From an uncultured Novosphingobium sp. (GTDB lineage: Bacteria; Pseudomonadota; Alphaproteobacteria; Sphingomonadales; Sphingomonadaceae), in NCBI GenBank assembly GCA_937996535.1, contig CALKVF010000120.1, forward strand, positions 1 through 11,793: DNA of 11,793 bases, written 5' to 3'. Below, piece after piece: positions 1 through 5,719 of this stretch. Below the pieces are notes generated by a model. That model did not search any database. It was not told where the DNA came from and saw only the letters and a list, made by a program, of their open reading frames with translations. Numbering within the stretch: position 1 is the stretch's first letter; every line of letters starts with the position of its first letter. A program made the translations under genes and the position numbers.

Positions 1-99
1 CAGCCCGGCCAGCACCAGCGCCTGCGCGCGGGTGCGGCTTTCAGCGTGGCCGCGCTCGACCAGCAACTGGTCGACACGGGTCTTGGGCGGTTTGCTCAT
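1..99 (-). CDS. tlyA: TlyA-family rRNA 2'-O-methyltransferase, N-terminal fragment (runs off left edge)
   Basis: Only the first 33 codons are present, starting at the ATG whose complement is at 97-99. The peptide begins MSKPPKTRVDQLLVERGHAE and continues into a stretch rich in Arg/Ala/Leu. This is the opening helix of an S4 RNA-binding domain as found at the N terminus of TlyA/hemolysin-A proteins (the RxDQLLVERG signature followed by SRTRAQALVLAG). Family knowledge: TlyA proteins are about 240-270 residues, S4 plus a FtsJ-like methyltransferase domain, and 2'-O-methylate cytidines in 16S and/or 23S rRNA. The catalytic domain lies outside the window, so the assignment rests on the S4 segment only. 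An isolated S4 protein is the main alternative. The gene diverges from the lipoprotein gene at 148 with a gap of 48 bp. Confidence 0.8.
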   Translation of the reverse strand, partial: MSKPPKTRVDQLLVERGHAESRTRAQALVLAGL

Positions 100-112
100 G
101 GGTAACAGGCTC

Positions 113-141
113 TTGTGATGGCGCGCGCCTCATTCCATAGG
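113..141 (+). promoter_or_regulatory. Possible sigma70-type promoter for the lipoprotein gene
   Basis: TTGTGA (113-118) and CATAGG (136-141) are separated by 17 bp. If used, transcription would begin near 147-149, which is the GTG start of the lipoprotein, implying a leaderless or nearly leaderless mRNA. The -10 box is a weak match, so this is only suggestive. Confidence 0.25.
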
Positions 142-147
142 TGAGCG

Positions 148-711
148 GTGAAGGCAATTCGTCCCATCGCTCGCCCGCCTGTTACCATGCTCGCCCTTGG
201 GGTGCTGAGCCTGCTGGCTTCGTGCGCCCCGCCGCCTCCGCCGCCGGTGGCCGCACCGCCGCCGCGCGCGGCCATTGTGCCGGCGCGCCCCGTGCCCGCG
301 GCGCCGGCCGACTGGCGCGATGCCCCGGTCTCACCCGGCACCTGGCGCTGGAGCCTGACCGGCGGGAAATCGACCGCGAGCTATGTCAGCGCTGCCGCCG
401 CGCCGCTGGTCACCCTGACCTGCGAGCGCAGCCGCGGAATGGTCGTGCTGGCCCGCGCAGCGCAGGGCGCCGATCCAGCCGGCGGCGCGGTGCCGATGGA
501 ACTGACCACCACCAGCAGCGCCCACGCATTGATGAGCGATCCCGCGCTGGCCGCGCCGGGCTGGCTGGCAACCGCGATCCCCGCGCGCGATCCGCTGCTG
601 GATGCGATGGCCTTTTCGCGCGGGCGCTTTGCCCTGGGCGCGGCAGGCCAGGCGACGCTTTACCTGCCCAGCTGGCCCGAAGTGAGCCGGGTGATCGAGG
701 ATTGCCGCTAA
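148..711 (+). CDS. Proline-rich lipoprotein of unknown function (187 aa)
   Basis: This is a predicted outer-membrane lipoprotein that I do not otherwise recognise. With the GTG start at 148 the protein has a basic n-region (Lys2, Arg5, Arg9), a hydrophobic core (about 14-24) and a lipobox LASC with Cys26 as the lipidated residue. Ala at +2 argues for outer-membrane sorting. The in-frame ATG at 187 would remove all the basic residues, so GTG is preferred. An AGGTGAG lies only 2-3 nt upstream of it, which is short spacing. Residues 27-54 are a Pro/Ala tether containing a run of six prolines. The rest (about 55-187) looks like one small globular domain with two cysteines (Cys92 and Cys186, penultimate), which could form a periplasmic disulfide. 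No catalytic motif is visible. GC-rich codon use supports the frame. The gene looks monocistronic. Confidence 0.75.
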   Translation: MKAIRPIARPPVTMLALGVLSLLASCAPPPPPPVAAPPPRAAIVPARPVPAAPADWRDAPVSPGTWRWSLTGGKSTASYVSAAAAPLVTLTCERSRGMVVLARAAQGADPAGGAVPMELTTTSSAHALMSDPALAAPGWLATAIPARDPLLDAMAFSRGRFALGAAGQATLYLPSWPEVSRVIEDCR

Positions 712-790
712 GCGGATTTGCCGGGTATTTCAGGGCCGAAACACCGCGCCGGAAAGACCGATACTGACGGCAAAATAAATCAATGCAAGT

Positions 791-818
791 CTTGTTGTGC
801 GCCGCGGATTCGCTATCC
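791..818 (+). promoter_or_regulatory. Possible promoter for the structured small-RNA unit
   Basis: CTTGTT (791-796) is followed 16 bp later by CTATCC (813-818). The element sits just upstream of the first hairpins of the 820-1060 unit. The CTTG core with a C-TAT type -10 also resembles alphaproteobacterial RpoH (heat-shock sigma) promoters, but the match is partial. It would give a start near 824-826. Confidence 0.3.
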
Positions 819-896
819 CTAGGGGCAAGGACGGCCTGGACCTACCAGCGCTGCCCCAGCCACCGGAAACGGGGCGATCTTTGGCTCTTACAGCGC

Positions 897-908
897 GAAA
901 GGAGGTGA
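897..908 (+). promoter_or_regulatory. Extended Shine-Dalgarno sequence (12-nt anti-SD complement)
   Basis: GAAAGGAGGTGA is fully complementary to the conserved 3' end of 16S rRNA (UCACCUCCUUUC). GGAGG ends 6 nt before the ATG at 912, which is optimal spacing. No other gene in the window has a comparable site. The neighbouring starts use 4-6 nt matches, so this one stands out. Confidence 0.7.
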
Positions 909-911
909 CCG

Positions 912-968
912 ATGTCTCATGGTTCAGCAGGGAGGTCGGTAATCCGCAGCGCGAGGCATTATCGCTGA
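912..968 (+). CDS. Small ORF, 18 codons, behind an exceptionally strong RBS
   Basis: The ATG at 912 opens an 18-codon frame encoding MSHGSAGRSVIRSARHYR, stopping with TGA at 966-968. The peptide is basic (four Arg plus two His) and Ser-rich, without a membrane segment or known motif. Codons are not GC3-biased like the long genes (TCT, GGT, TCA, GCA, AGG twice), as often seen when RNA structure or a regulatory role constrains the sequence. The stop codon lies inside the 952-991 stem, so a translating ribosome would melt that hairpin. That geometry is compatible with a leader peptide or with a genuine micro-protein. There is no run of Leu/Ile/Val codons, so it is not a classical branched-chain attenuator for the downstream ilvE, and a terminator separates them. 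Function unknown. Confidence 0.4.
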   Translation: MSHGSAGRSVIRSARHYR

Positions 969-1020
969 TTGATCACGCGATAGAGGCCTCGTGAGCGGCG
1001 CTTCCGGCCGCTGACCATGC

Positions 1021-1060
1021 GAAGGGCTGCTTCCGGTTAGGCCGGGGCAGCCCTTCTCAT
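1021..1060 (+). terminator. Intrinsic terminator of the small-RNA unit
   Basis: GAAGGGCTGC (1021-1030) and GCAGCCCTTC (1047-1056) form a perfect 10-bp stem. The loop contains a second CCGG/CCGG pairing (1033-1036 with 1042-1045), giving a nearly continuous hairpin. It is followed by TCATTT, a short imperfect T-tract. It ends the 820-1060 unit well before ilvE. Confidence 0.65.
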
Positions 1061-1158
1061 TTGCAGCAGGCCCATGCGTCAGGCGCGATCTGCCGCCGCC
1101 CCTTGGCCTTTGGCGCAATTGCCCCTAAGGAATGGGACATACACAGTCCTGTTCGTTT

Positions 1159-1186
1159 ATTTCAACGCGCTTGCTCTGGTTGAAAT
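1159..1186. promoter_or_regulatory. Dyad upstream of ilvE (possible operator)
   Basis: ATTTCAAC (1159-1166) and GTTGAAAT (1179-1186) form a perfect 8-bp inverted repeat with a 12-bp spacer, centre to centre 20 bp. They lie in the AT-rich leader 46-73 bp before the ilvE start. The two-turn spacing suits a dimeric regulator. TTTT follows the right arm, so a weak attenuator hairpin is the alternative. The remaining leader, 1061-1158, shows no convincing gene or promoter. Confidence 0.4.
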
Positions 1187-1231
1187 TTTCGTTCAAGAAG
1201 CGCCGCACGTCACCATAGGGATCCCACTGCC

Positions 1232-2320
1232 ATGTCTGCCCAGAGCCACTTCACCCACCTGCCCCACCCCGCCCCGACGGCGGCGGAGGTTCGCGCGGCG
1301 GTGCTGGCCGACCCGGGCTTTGGCAAGAGCTTCACCGATCACATGATCCTGATCGACTGGTCGGAAGAGGCCGGCTGGCACAATGCCACGCTTGCGCCCT
1401 ATGGCCCGATCCCGCTCGATCCGGCGGCCTCGGTGCTGCACTATGCGCAAGAAATCTTCGAAGGGCTGAAGGCCTACCGGCTTCAGGATGGCGGGATCGC
1501 GCTGTTCCGTCCCGAAGCCAATGCCCAGCGTTTCAACGCCTCGGCCCGCCGCCTCGCCATGCCGGAAATCGACGAAAGCCTGTTCGTCGATGCGATCCGC
1601 GAACTGGTTGCCGCCGATGCCGACTGGTTCCCCACGGTCGAGGGCGGCTCGCTTTACCTGCGTCCGTTCATGATCGCGACCGAGGCGTTTCTCGGCGTGC
1701 GCCCGGCCAAGAGCTACAAGTTCATCGTCATCGCCAGCCCGGCGGGCAATTACTTCAAGTCGGGCGCGCCGGCGGTGTCGATCTGGGTTTCCGACTATAC
1801 CCGCGCGGCCCCCGGCGGCACGGGCGCGGCCAAGTGCGGCGGCAACTATGCCGCCAGCCTCGTCCCCACCGCCGAAGCCTTTGCCAAGGGCCACGATCAG
1901 GTGCTGTTCCTCGATGCCGCCGAGCACAAGTGGATCGAGGAATTGGGCGGCATGAACCTGTTCTTCGTGTTTGCCGACGGCAGCCTGATCACCCCGGCGC
2001 TGACCGGCACGATCCTGCCCGGGATTACCCGTGACAGCCTGCTGGCGCTGGCCCGCGAAGAAGGCCTGACCGTGCGCGAGGAACGCTACAGCCTCGATGC
2101 CTGGCGCGCCGATGCCGCCTCGGGCAAGCTGGTCGAAGCCTTCGCCTGCGGCACGGCCGCGGTTGTCACCCCGGTCGGCAAGGTCGCCGACCATGACGGC
2201 GAATTCGTGATCGGCAGCGGCGGCCCCGGCCAGCTGACGCAGAAGCTCAAGAGCCGGCTGGTCGCGATTCAGCGCGGCGAAGCCCCTGACCCGCACGGCT
2301 GGGTAATGCGGCTCGCCTGA
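1232..2320 (+). CDS. ilvE: Branched-chain amino acid aminotransferase (class IV PLP fold, long BCAT type)
   Basis: This enzyme catalyses reversible transamination between Leu/Ile/Val and 2-oxoglutarate. It is cytoplasmic and performs the last step of branched-chain synthesis and the first of degradation. The 362-residue protein matches the longer BCAT subgroup (about 350-370 aa) rather than the about 310-aa E. coli type. Visible signatures are FEGLKAYR (77-84), RFNASARRLAMP (100-111), LYLRPFMIATEAFLGV (141-156), the PLP-lysine motif AKCGGNYAASL with Lys201 as the Schiff-base residue, EELGGMNLFFV (236-246), TGTILPGITRDSL (258-270) and EAFACGTAAVVTPVG (302-316). Together these show an intact enzyme. 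The ATG at 1232 has only a weak AGGG-type SD about 11 nt upstream. A dyad lies in the leader and a terminator follows at 2361, so the gene appears monocistronic. Confidence 0.95.
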   Translation: MSAQSHFTHLPHPAPTAAEVRAAVLADPGFGKSFTDHMILIDWSEEAGWHNATLAPYGPIPLDPAASVLHYAQEIFEGLKAYRLQDGGIALFRPEANAQRFNASARRLAMPEIDESLFVDAIRELVAADADWFPTVEGGSLYLRPFMIATEAFLGVRPAKSYKFIVIASPAGNYFKSGAPAVSIWVSDYTRAAPGGTGAAKCGGNYAASLVPTAEAFAKGHDQVLFLDAAEHKWIEELGGMNLFFVFADGSLITPALTGTILPGITRDSLLALAREEGLTVREERYSLDAWRADAASGKLVEAFACGTAAVVTPVGKVADHDGEFVIGSGGPGQLTQKLKSRLVAIQRGEAPDPHGWVMRLA

Positions 2321-2360
2321 GGCCGGGCTGCTGCGGTAGCTTAAATCTAGGGTGGAACCG

Positions 2361-2384
2361 ACTCGCTTTTGAGAGTGAGTTTTA
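2361..2384 (+). terminator. Probable intrinsic terminator of ilvE
   Basis: ACTCGCTT pairs with GAGAGTGAGT's outer eight bases (2361-2368 with 2373-2380, two G-T wobbles) around a TTGA loop and is followed directly by TTTTA. It lies 40 bp after the ilvE stop. The stem is modest, so confidence is moderate. Confidence 0.5.
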
Positions 2385-2514
2385 GTGTGCTTTGGAGACA
2401 TGGCCTCTGCTCCGGCCCCGACAACATTTCGGACCCATCAGCTTTATAAAGTGTTTTTAATCATCTATTTATGCCTGATGGCGCAGCCAGAGCCTTTTCA
2501 TAAGGAGTCTCTCG
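2385..2514. other. AT-rich intergenic region before the zinc-ribbon ORF
   Basis: Base composition drops to slightly under 50% GC, against mid-60s in the flanking genes. It includes TTATAA (2443-2448 region) that could serve as a -10 element, without a good -35. A 10-codon frame (ATG at 2471) ends in the TAA at 2501-2503 that begins the next gene's SD, so coupled translation is possible. No repeat or RNA gene is recognised. Confidence 0.4.
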
Positions 2515-2748
2515 TTGCCATTTACTGAAGAACAACGGGCCGCATGGCTCGCGGCAAAGCGCGCTGGGCTGGAACATGAGTTCGATGCCGAAAACGATAC
2601 GGCAGCTGATTTCGAGGTTGACTGGTGCACTTCAGAAGAAGCTGCCTCGGTCCCACTTGTATGTTTGCGTTGTGGTCGTTCGTTTTCCTCCGGAGAAGGC
2701 TCCGTTGGTGAAGACGCTGCCATTTGCGACATCTGTAACGGCGACTAG
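2515..2748 (+). CDS. Small double-CxxC (zinc-ribbon-like) protein, 77 aa, TTG start
   Basis: I do not recognise a named family. The frame opens with TTG at 2515, preceded by TAAGGAG (2501-2507) at 7-nt spacing. That is the best SD for any start in this frame, and no in-frame ATG upstream competes. The N-terminal half (1-45) is Glu/Ala-rich and acidic, probably helical. The C-terminal part carries CLRC (50-53) and CDIC (71-74) with 17 residues between them, the layout of a four-Cys zinc ribbon. Cys38 is extra. The protein has no signal peptide or membrane segment. GC content is about 55% by my count, clearly lower than its neighbours, with many A/T-ending codons, suggesting relatively recent acquisition or weak codon selection. 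It is a stand-alone gene, convergent with the M28 peptidase. A role in nucleic-acid or protein binding would be a guess. Confidence 0.6.
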   Translation: MPFTEEQRAAWLAAKRAGLEHEFDAENDTAADFEVDWCTSEEAASVPLVCLRCGRSFSSGEGSVGEDAAICDICNGD

Positions 2749-2815
2749 TGCACGAGCGTGAAAGCAGCAGCCAATTAGCCCTTCCACAAAGCTCCCTGCA
2801 TCATTGCGCCCCGCC

Positions 2816-4468
2816 CTAACGCCCCGCCTTGCTCCGTGCCGCGGCGAACTCGCTGCCCGGCTTCCATTCGGGCCAGCGGGGTGAATTGGCCAGATCCTGC
2901 GCGATGTTGCCGAGCAGGTCGATGTCCTGCACGGGCCCATCGAAATTCCAGTTGGCGTAAAGCGCGTCGCAGGCCTGGTGATAGCAGCGCCCGGTATAGT
3001 CATCGATCCAGGCCTGCCCGGCGGCGCGGCCGCCCTTGACGATGTCCGATGCTCCGGCGAGGCCCATCATCAGCAGCACCGGCACCCCGCGCTTGGCGAA
3101 GGGGAAATGGTCAGCGCGGTAGAACAGCCCGCGCTCGGGCAGGCTTTCGGGGGTAATCGTGCGGCCCTGACGCCCGGCGAAGGTCGCCAGTTCGTCTTCC
3201 ATGGTCGACTGGCCCTTGCCGATCAGCACCACGTCGCGCGCCGCGCCCGCGGTCTGCAACACGTCGATCGTCAGGTTGGCGACGGTCTTGTCCATCGGAT
3301 AGACCGGATCCTGCGCATAGGCTTCGGAGCCCAGCAGGCCGCGCTCCTCGGCGGTCCAGAACGCGAAGACCACGCTGCGCTGCTGCTGCGGCGCGGCCAC
3401 CATTCGGCGCGCGATTTCGAACACCCCGGCAATGCCCAGCGCGTCGTCGTTGGCCCCGGCGCGGTAGATCCGCCCCTGTGCATCGGGCTTGCCCGCGCCA
3501 TAGGCGTCCCAGTGCGCCCCCAGCATCACCACTTCATCGGCCCGGCTCGCGCCCGGCAGGCGGGCCAGCACGTTGTGGCTGGTGATGACTTCATGCGTGG
3601 AAGGGATCGCGGCCGACAGGGTCACCCCGGTCAGCGGCACCGGACGGAACTTGGCCGAACGCGCCGCAACCCGCAGCTTGGCAAGGTCCAGCCCGGCCAT
3701 CGTAAACAGCCGGTCCGACAGATCGTGGGCCAGCCAGCCCTGCAGCGCGAGGCTGGTCTGACTGCCGTCCTTGCGGACCAGCCCGTAATTCTCCCCGCCG
3801 GGGCTGGTGATGACGTTCCAGCCATAGCCCACCCCTTCGCTGTCGTGGACGATCAGCGCGCCGATCGCGCCGCGCCGGGCGGCTTCCTCGAACTTGTAGG
3901 TCCAGCGACCGTAATAGGTCATGGTCCGCCCGCCGAACTTGCCGGCGACCTTTTCGCCCGGCTGCGCGGCGAAGTCGGGATCGTTGATCAGGAAGACCGC
4001 GACCTTGCCCTTGAGATCGGCGCCCTTGAAATCATCCCAGCCGCGTTCCGAAGCCGTGACCCCGTGGCCGACGAACACCAGCGGCGCATTGGCGATCTCA
4101 GCCACGTCATCGCCGCGCAGGGTCGAAAGATAGACATCGCTGCCGAGCTTGAGCGGCAGCGCGCCCTGCGGGGTCGCCAGTTCCAGCTGCTGGGGCGTGC
4201 CCAGACGGGTGTGGAGCAGCGGCACGTCCTGCACCCAGCGGCCATCCGCCCCGCCCGGTTGCAGCCCCAGCCCCTGAAGCCGCGCGATCAGGTAACCGAT
4301 GGTCCGCTCTTCACCACGGCTGCCCGGCGCCCGGCCTTCGAACACATCGTCGGTCAGGGTCTGCACCGTGGCCTTGAGCTGGGCCGGATCGATCGGCTGC
4401 TGGGCATGGAGGGGCGCGAGCGGCGAAAGCGCGGCCAGCGCGGCGAGCAGGGCAGTCTTGCGGGTCAT
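2816..4468 (-). CDS. Secreted M28-family zinc metallopeptidase with PA-type insert
   Basis: This is a predicted exported di-zinc aminopeptidase. The 550-residue precursor starts at the ATG at 4468 with AGGAG 6 nt upstream. It has a Sec signal peptide (Arg3, Lys4, hydrophobic 5-20, cleavage after AHA or LHA near residue 22). Residues about 120-260 fit a PA-like domain, followed by the M28 catalytic domain from about 295. The full metal set is visible: His319 (GAHWD), bridging Asp341 (GANDDALG), catalytic Glu374 and ligand Glu375 (WTAEERGLLGSE), Asp402 (LTIDVL) and His454 (RADHFPF). It therefore looks active, releasing N-terminal amino acids from peptides in the periplasm or medium. Cys495 and Cys500 could form a disulfide. 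Precise substrate cannot be told; glutamate-carboxypeptidase-like members of M28 are the alternative. It is monocistronic and divergent from yghU. Confidence 0.92.
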   Translation of the reverse strand: MTRKTALLAALAALSPLAPLHAQQPIDPAQLKATVQTLTDDVFEGRAPGSRGEERTIGYLIARLQGLGLQPGGADGRWVQDVPLLHTRLGTPQQLELATPQGALPLKLGSDVYLSTLRGDDVAEIANAPLVFVGHGVTASERGWDDFKGADLKGKVAVFLINDPDFAAQPGEKVAGKFGGRTMTYYGRWTYKFEEAARRGAIGALIVHDSEGVGYGWNVITSPGGENYGLVRKDGSQTSLALQGWLAHDLSDRLFTMAGLDLAKLRVAARSAKFRPVPLTGVTLSAAIPSTHEVITSHNVLARLPGASRADEVVMLGAHWDAYGAGKPDAQGRIYRAGANDDALGIAGVFEIARRMVAAPQQQRSVVFAFWTAEERGLLGSEAYAQDPVYPMDKTVANLTIDVLQTAGAARDVVLIGKGQSTMEDELATFAGRQGRTITPESLPERGLFYRADHFPFAKRGVPVLLMMGLAGASDIVKGGRAAGQAWIDDYTGRCYHQACDALYANWNFDGPVQDIDLLGNIAQDLANSPRWPEWKPGSEFAAARSKAGR

Positions 4469-4556
4469 GCCCGTCTCCTAGCAGTTCGGCGCCGCGCCGC
4501 AATGCCGCCCCGGGCGCCGTCCACCCCAAAGCCCATTGCCGGGCAAGCCAAGGCGC

Positions 4557-4615
4557 GGCAAAACTTGCCCCTTGCGAAGCACTCGCACTGCGCGCAATTA
4601 GGCGTAGTAACTTAC
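4557..4615. promoter_or_regulatory. yghU promoter region with two flanking dyads
   Basis: TTGCGA (4572-4577), a 17-bp spacer and CAATTA (4595-4600) form a reasonable sigma70-like promoter about 40 bp before the yghU start. Just upstream is the dyad GGCAA-AAC-TTGCC (4557-4569), and just downstream is GTAA-C-TTAC (4607-4615). Both are short, so operator function is a guess. The 4469-4556 part of this divergent spacer is GC-rich without recognisable signals. Confidence 0.35.
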
Positions 4616-4639
4616 AAATTCGCGAGAGGAGCGATTGCC

Positions 4640-5488
4640 ATGGCCGATGCCGAATATACCCCGCCCGCCGTCTGGGTCTGGGACAAGACCAACGGCGGCC
4701 AGTTCGCCAATATCAATCGCCCCACCGCCGGCGCCCAGTTCGAACGCGAACTGCCGGTGGGCGAACATCCCTTCCAGCTCTATTCGCTGGGCACGCCCAA
4801 TGGCCAGAAGGTCACGATCATGCTCGAAGAGCTGCTCGCCGCGGGCCACGCCGGAGCGGAATACGATGCTTGGCTGATCAACATCGGCGAAGGCGACCAG
4901 TTCGGTTCGGGCTTTGTCGATCTGAACCCCAACAGCAAGATTCCCGCGATGCTCGATCGTTCGGGCGACAAGCCGATGCGCCTGTTTGAAAGCGGCGCGA
5001 TGCTGCTGCACCTCGCGGACAAGTTCAAAGCCTTCATCCCGCAGGATCTGGCCGGGCGGACCGAGACGATCTGCTGGCTGATGTGGCAGATGGGCAGCGC
5101 GCCGTTCATGGGCGGTGGCTATGGCCACTTCTACCACTATGCGCCCTTCAAGATCGAATATGCGATCAATCGCTATGCGATGGAAACCAAGCGCCTGTTC
5201 GACGTGGCCAACAACCAGCTCAAGCAGACCCGCTTCCTCGCCGGCGACGATTACACCATCGCCGACATTGCCGCCTACACCTGGATGGGCAACCTCTATC
5301 GCGGCGAAGCTTACGGCAACACCCGCGAGTTCCTGCAGATGCAGGAATACGAGGCCGTGGGCCGCTGGGTTGCCGAGATCGACGCGCGCCCGGCGGTAAA
5401 GCGGGGCCGGCTGGTGAACTCGGGCAAGGGCCTGCGCGAACGCCATGCCGCCAGCGATTTCGACCAGGTCGATCCCGCGCTGCTCTGA
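4640..5488 (+). CDS. yghU: YghU-type glutathione S-transferase / disulfide-bond reductase
   Basis: This is a cytoplasmic Nu-class GST that, in E. coli, binds two glutathiones and reduces small disulfides and organic hydroperoxides. The 282-residue protein closely tracks remembered E. coli YghU from end to end: FANINRP (22-28), LYSLGTPNGQKVTIMLEELL (47-66), GAEYDAWLI (72-80), LNPNSKIPA (95-103), ESGAMLLHLADKF (117-129), GGGYGHFYHYAPFKIEYAINR (158-178), AGDDYTIAD (201-209) and RPAVKRGRLVN (250-260). The thioredoxin-fold half is about 45-130 and the helical half about 140-255. Thr52-Pro53-Asn54 sit where YghU contacts GSH, and the N-terminal extension typical of this class is retained. The start at 4640 has GAGAGGAG about 8 nt upstream. 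The open frame extends far upstream, but only as antisense of the peptidase gene. Confidence 0.95.
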   Translation: MADAEYTPPAVWVWDKTNGGQFANINRPTAGAQFERELPVGEHPFQLYSLGTPNGQKVTIMLEELLAAGHAGAEYDAWLINIGEGDQFGSGFVDLNPNSKIPAMLDRSGDKPMRLFESGAMLLHLADKFKAFIPQDLAGRTETICWLMWQMGSAPFMGGGYGHFYHYAPFKIEYAINRYAMETKRLFDVANNQLKQTRFLAGDDYTIADIAAYTWMGNLYRGEAYGNTREFLQMQEYEAVGRWVAEIDARPAVKRGRLVNSGKGLRERHAASDFDQVDPALL

Positions 5489-5504
5489 TCGCGCCAATTT
5501 GGTG

Positions 5505-5527
5505 GGGGGCGGATCGTCCGCCCCCTT
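5505..5527 (+). terminator. Hairpin downstream of yghU
   Basis: GGGGGCGGA (5505-5513) and TCCGCCCCC (5517-5525) pair perfectly around a TCG triloop, followed only by TTCCCTTCCC. The stem is very stable but the T-tract is poor. It is probably the yghU terminator and separates it from the tRNA. Confidence 0.6.
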
Positions 5528-5565
5528 CCCTTCCCACAAAGTCCTGCTAAGAGCGCCACGTCTGC

Positions 5566-5640
5566 TGGGGCGTCGCCAAGTGGTAAGGCACCGGTTTTTG
5601 GTACCGGCATTCGCAGGTTCGAATCCTGCCGCCCCAGCCA
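5566..5640 (+). tRNA. tRNA-Gln (anticodon TTG), CCA encoded
   Basis: A complete cloverleaf is visible. The acceptor stem is TGGGGCG (5566-5572) with CGCCCCA (5630-5636), then discriminator G5637 and an encoded CCA (5638-5640). The D-arm is GCC/GGC. The anticodon stem is CCGGT (5591-5595) with ACCGG (5603-5607), enclosing the loop TTTTGGT with TTG at 5598-5600. The T-arm is GCAGG/CCTGC around TTCGAAT. The anticodon reads CAA (and CAG by wobble). The mature length is 75 nt. There is no sign of an integrated element or a duplicated 3' end after it. Confidence 0.97.
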
Positions 5641-5719
5641 GCAGCCATGCGCCAATGGCGCCGCTGCACACTATCCCTGACAGCATATCAGGTAGTTTCC
5701 CCTAGCAACCCTTGCACCC

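Larger units (their letters stand above)
820..1060 (+). ncRNA. Candidate structured small RNA / small-ORF transcript
   Basis: In a stretch without a convincing long gene, several inverted repeats follow one another on the plus strand. They are GCCCC/GGGGC (853-857 with 871-875), then a long interrupted stem at 952-991, then AGCGGC/GCCGCT (994-999 with 1007-1012), then a 10-bp terminator stem (1021-1056). In the 952-991 stem, CGAGGC pairs with GCCTCG at the outside, then ATCGC with GCGAT, then TGA with TCA around a TTGA loop, with one bulged C and a small internal loop. Between the first and second sits a 12-nt exact complement of the 16S rRNA 3' end and an 18-codon ORF. The architecture suggests a discrete transcript of roughly 240 nt. 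It could be a regulatory RNA, a dual-function RNA, or a small-protein mRNA with a structured 3' end. I cannot match it to 6S, RNase P, SRP or tmRNA signatures. The family is unknown to me and boundaries are approximate. Confidence 0.45.

Noticed and set aside
228..275. CCG/GCC-rich repeat as a possible microsatellite or phase-variable tract
   Set aside because: The repeat units are irregular and encode the Pro/Ala tether of the lipoprotein. This is ordinary for a GC-rich coding region.
897..908. Idea that the anti-SD match is a fragment of a 16S rRNA gene
   Set aside because: The sequence is the complement of the 16S 3' end read on the plus strand, and no neighbouring rRNA sequence matches on either strand. 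An RBS is the simpler reading.
797..994. 65-codon GTG-started frame across the structured region
   Set aside because: It has no SD, runs in a different frame from the strong RBS-ATG at 897-914, and its peptide is featureless. The hairpins explain the sequence better, though a conservation check could revive it.
1133..1160. EcfG-type (general stress) promoter, GGGAC followed by CGTT
   Set aside because: The spacer is 15 bp rather than 16-17 and the -35 lacks the GGAAC core, so the match is too loose to report as a feature.
1193..2401. 402-codon minus-strand open frame opposite ilvE
   Set aside because: It contains no recognisable motif, is Gly/Arg/His-rich shadow sequence and lies entirely against the conserved ilvE.
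2978..4639. Long plus-strand open frame continuing in frame into yghU
   Set aside because: It is the antisense of the M28 peptidase gene, whose motifs are complete. The frame reads low-complexity His/Arg/Gln-rich sequence typical of GC-rich shadows. YghU homology begins at ATG 4640, which has its own SD.
4598..5686. Minus-strand open frame opposite yghU running through the tRNA
   Set aside because: A real protein gene would not read through a tRNA-Gln antisense, and no domain is visible. It is a shadow of yghU.
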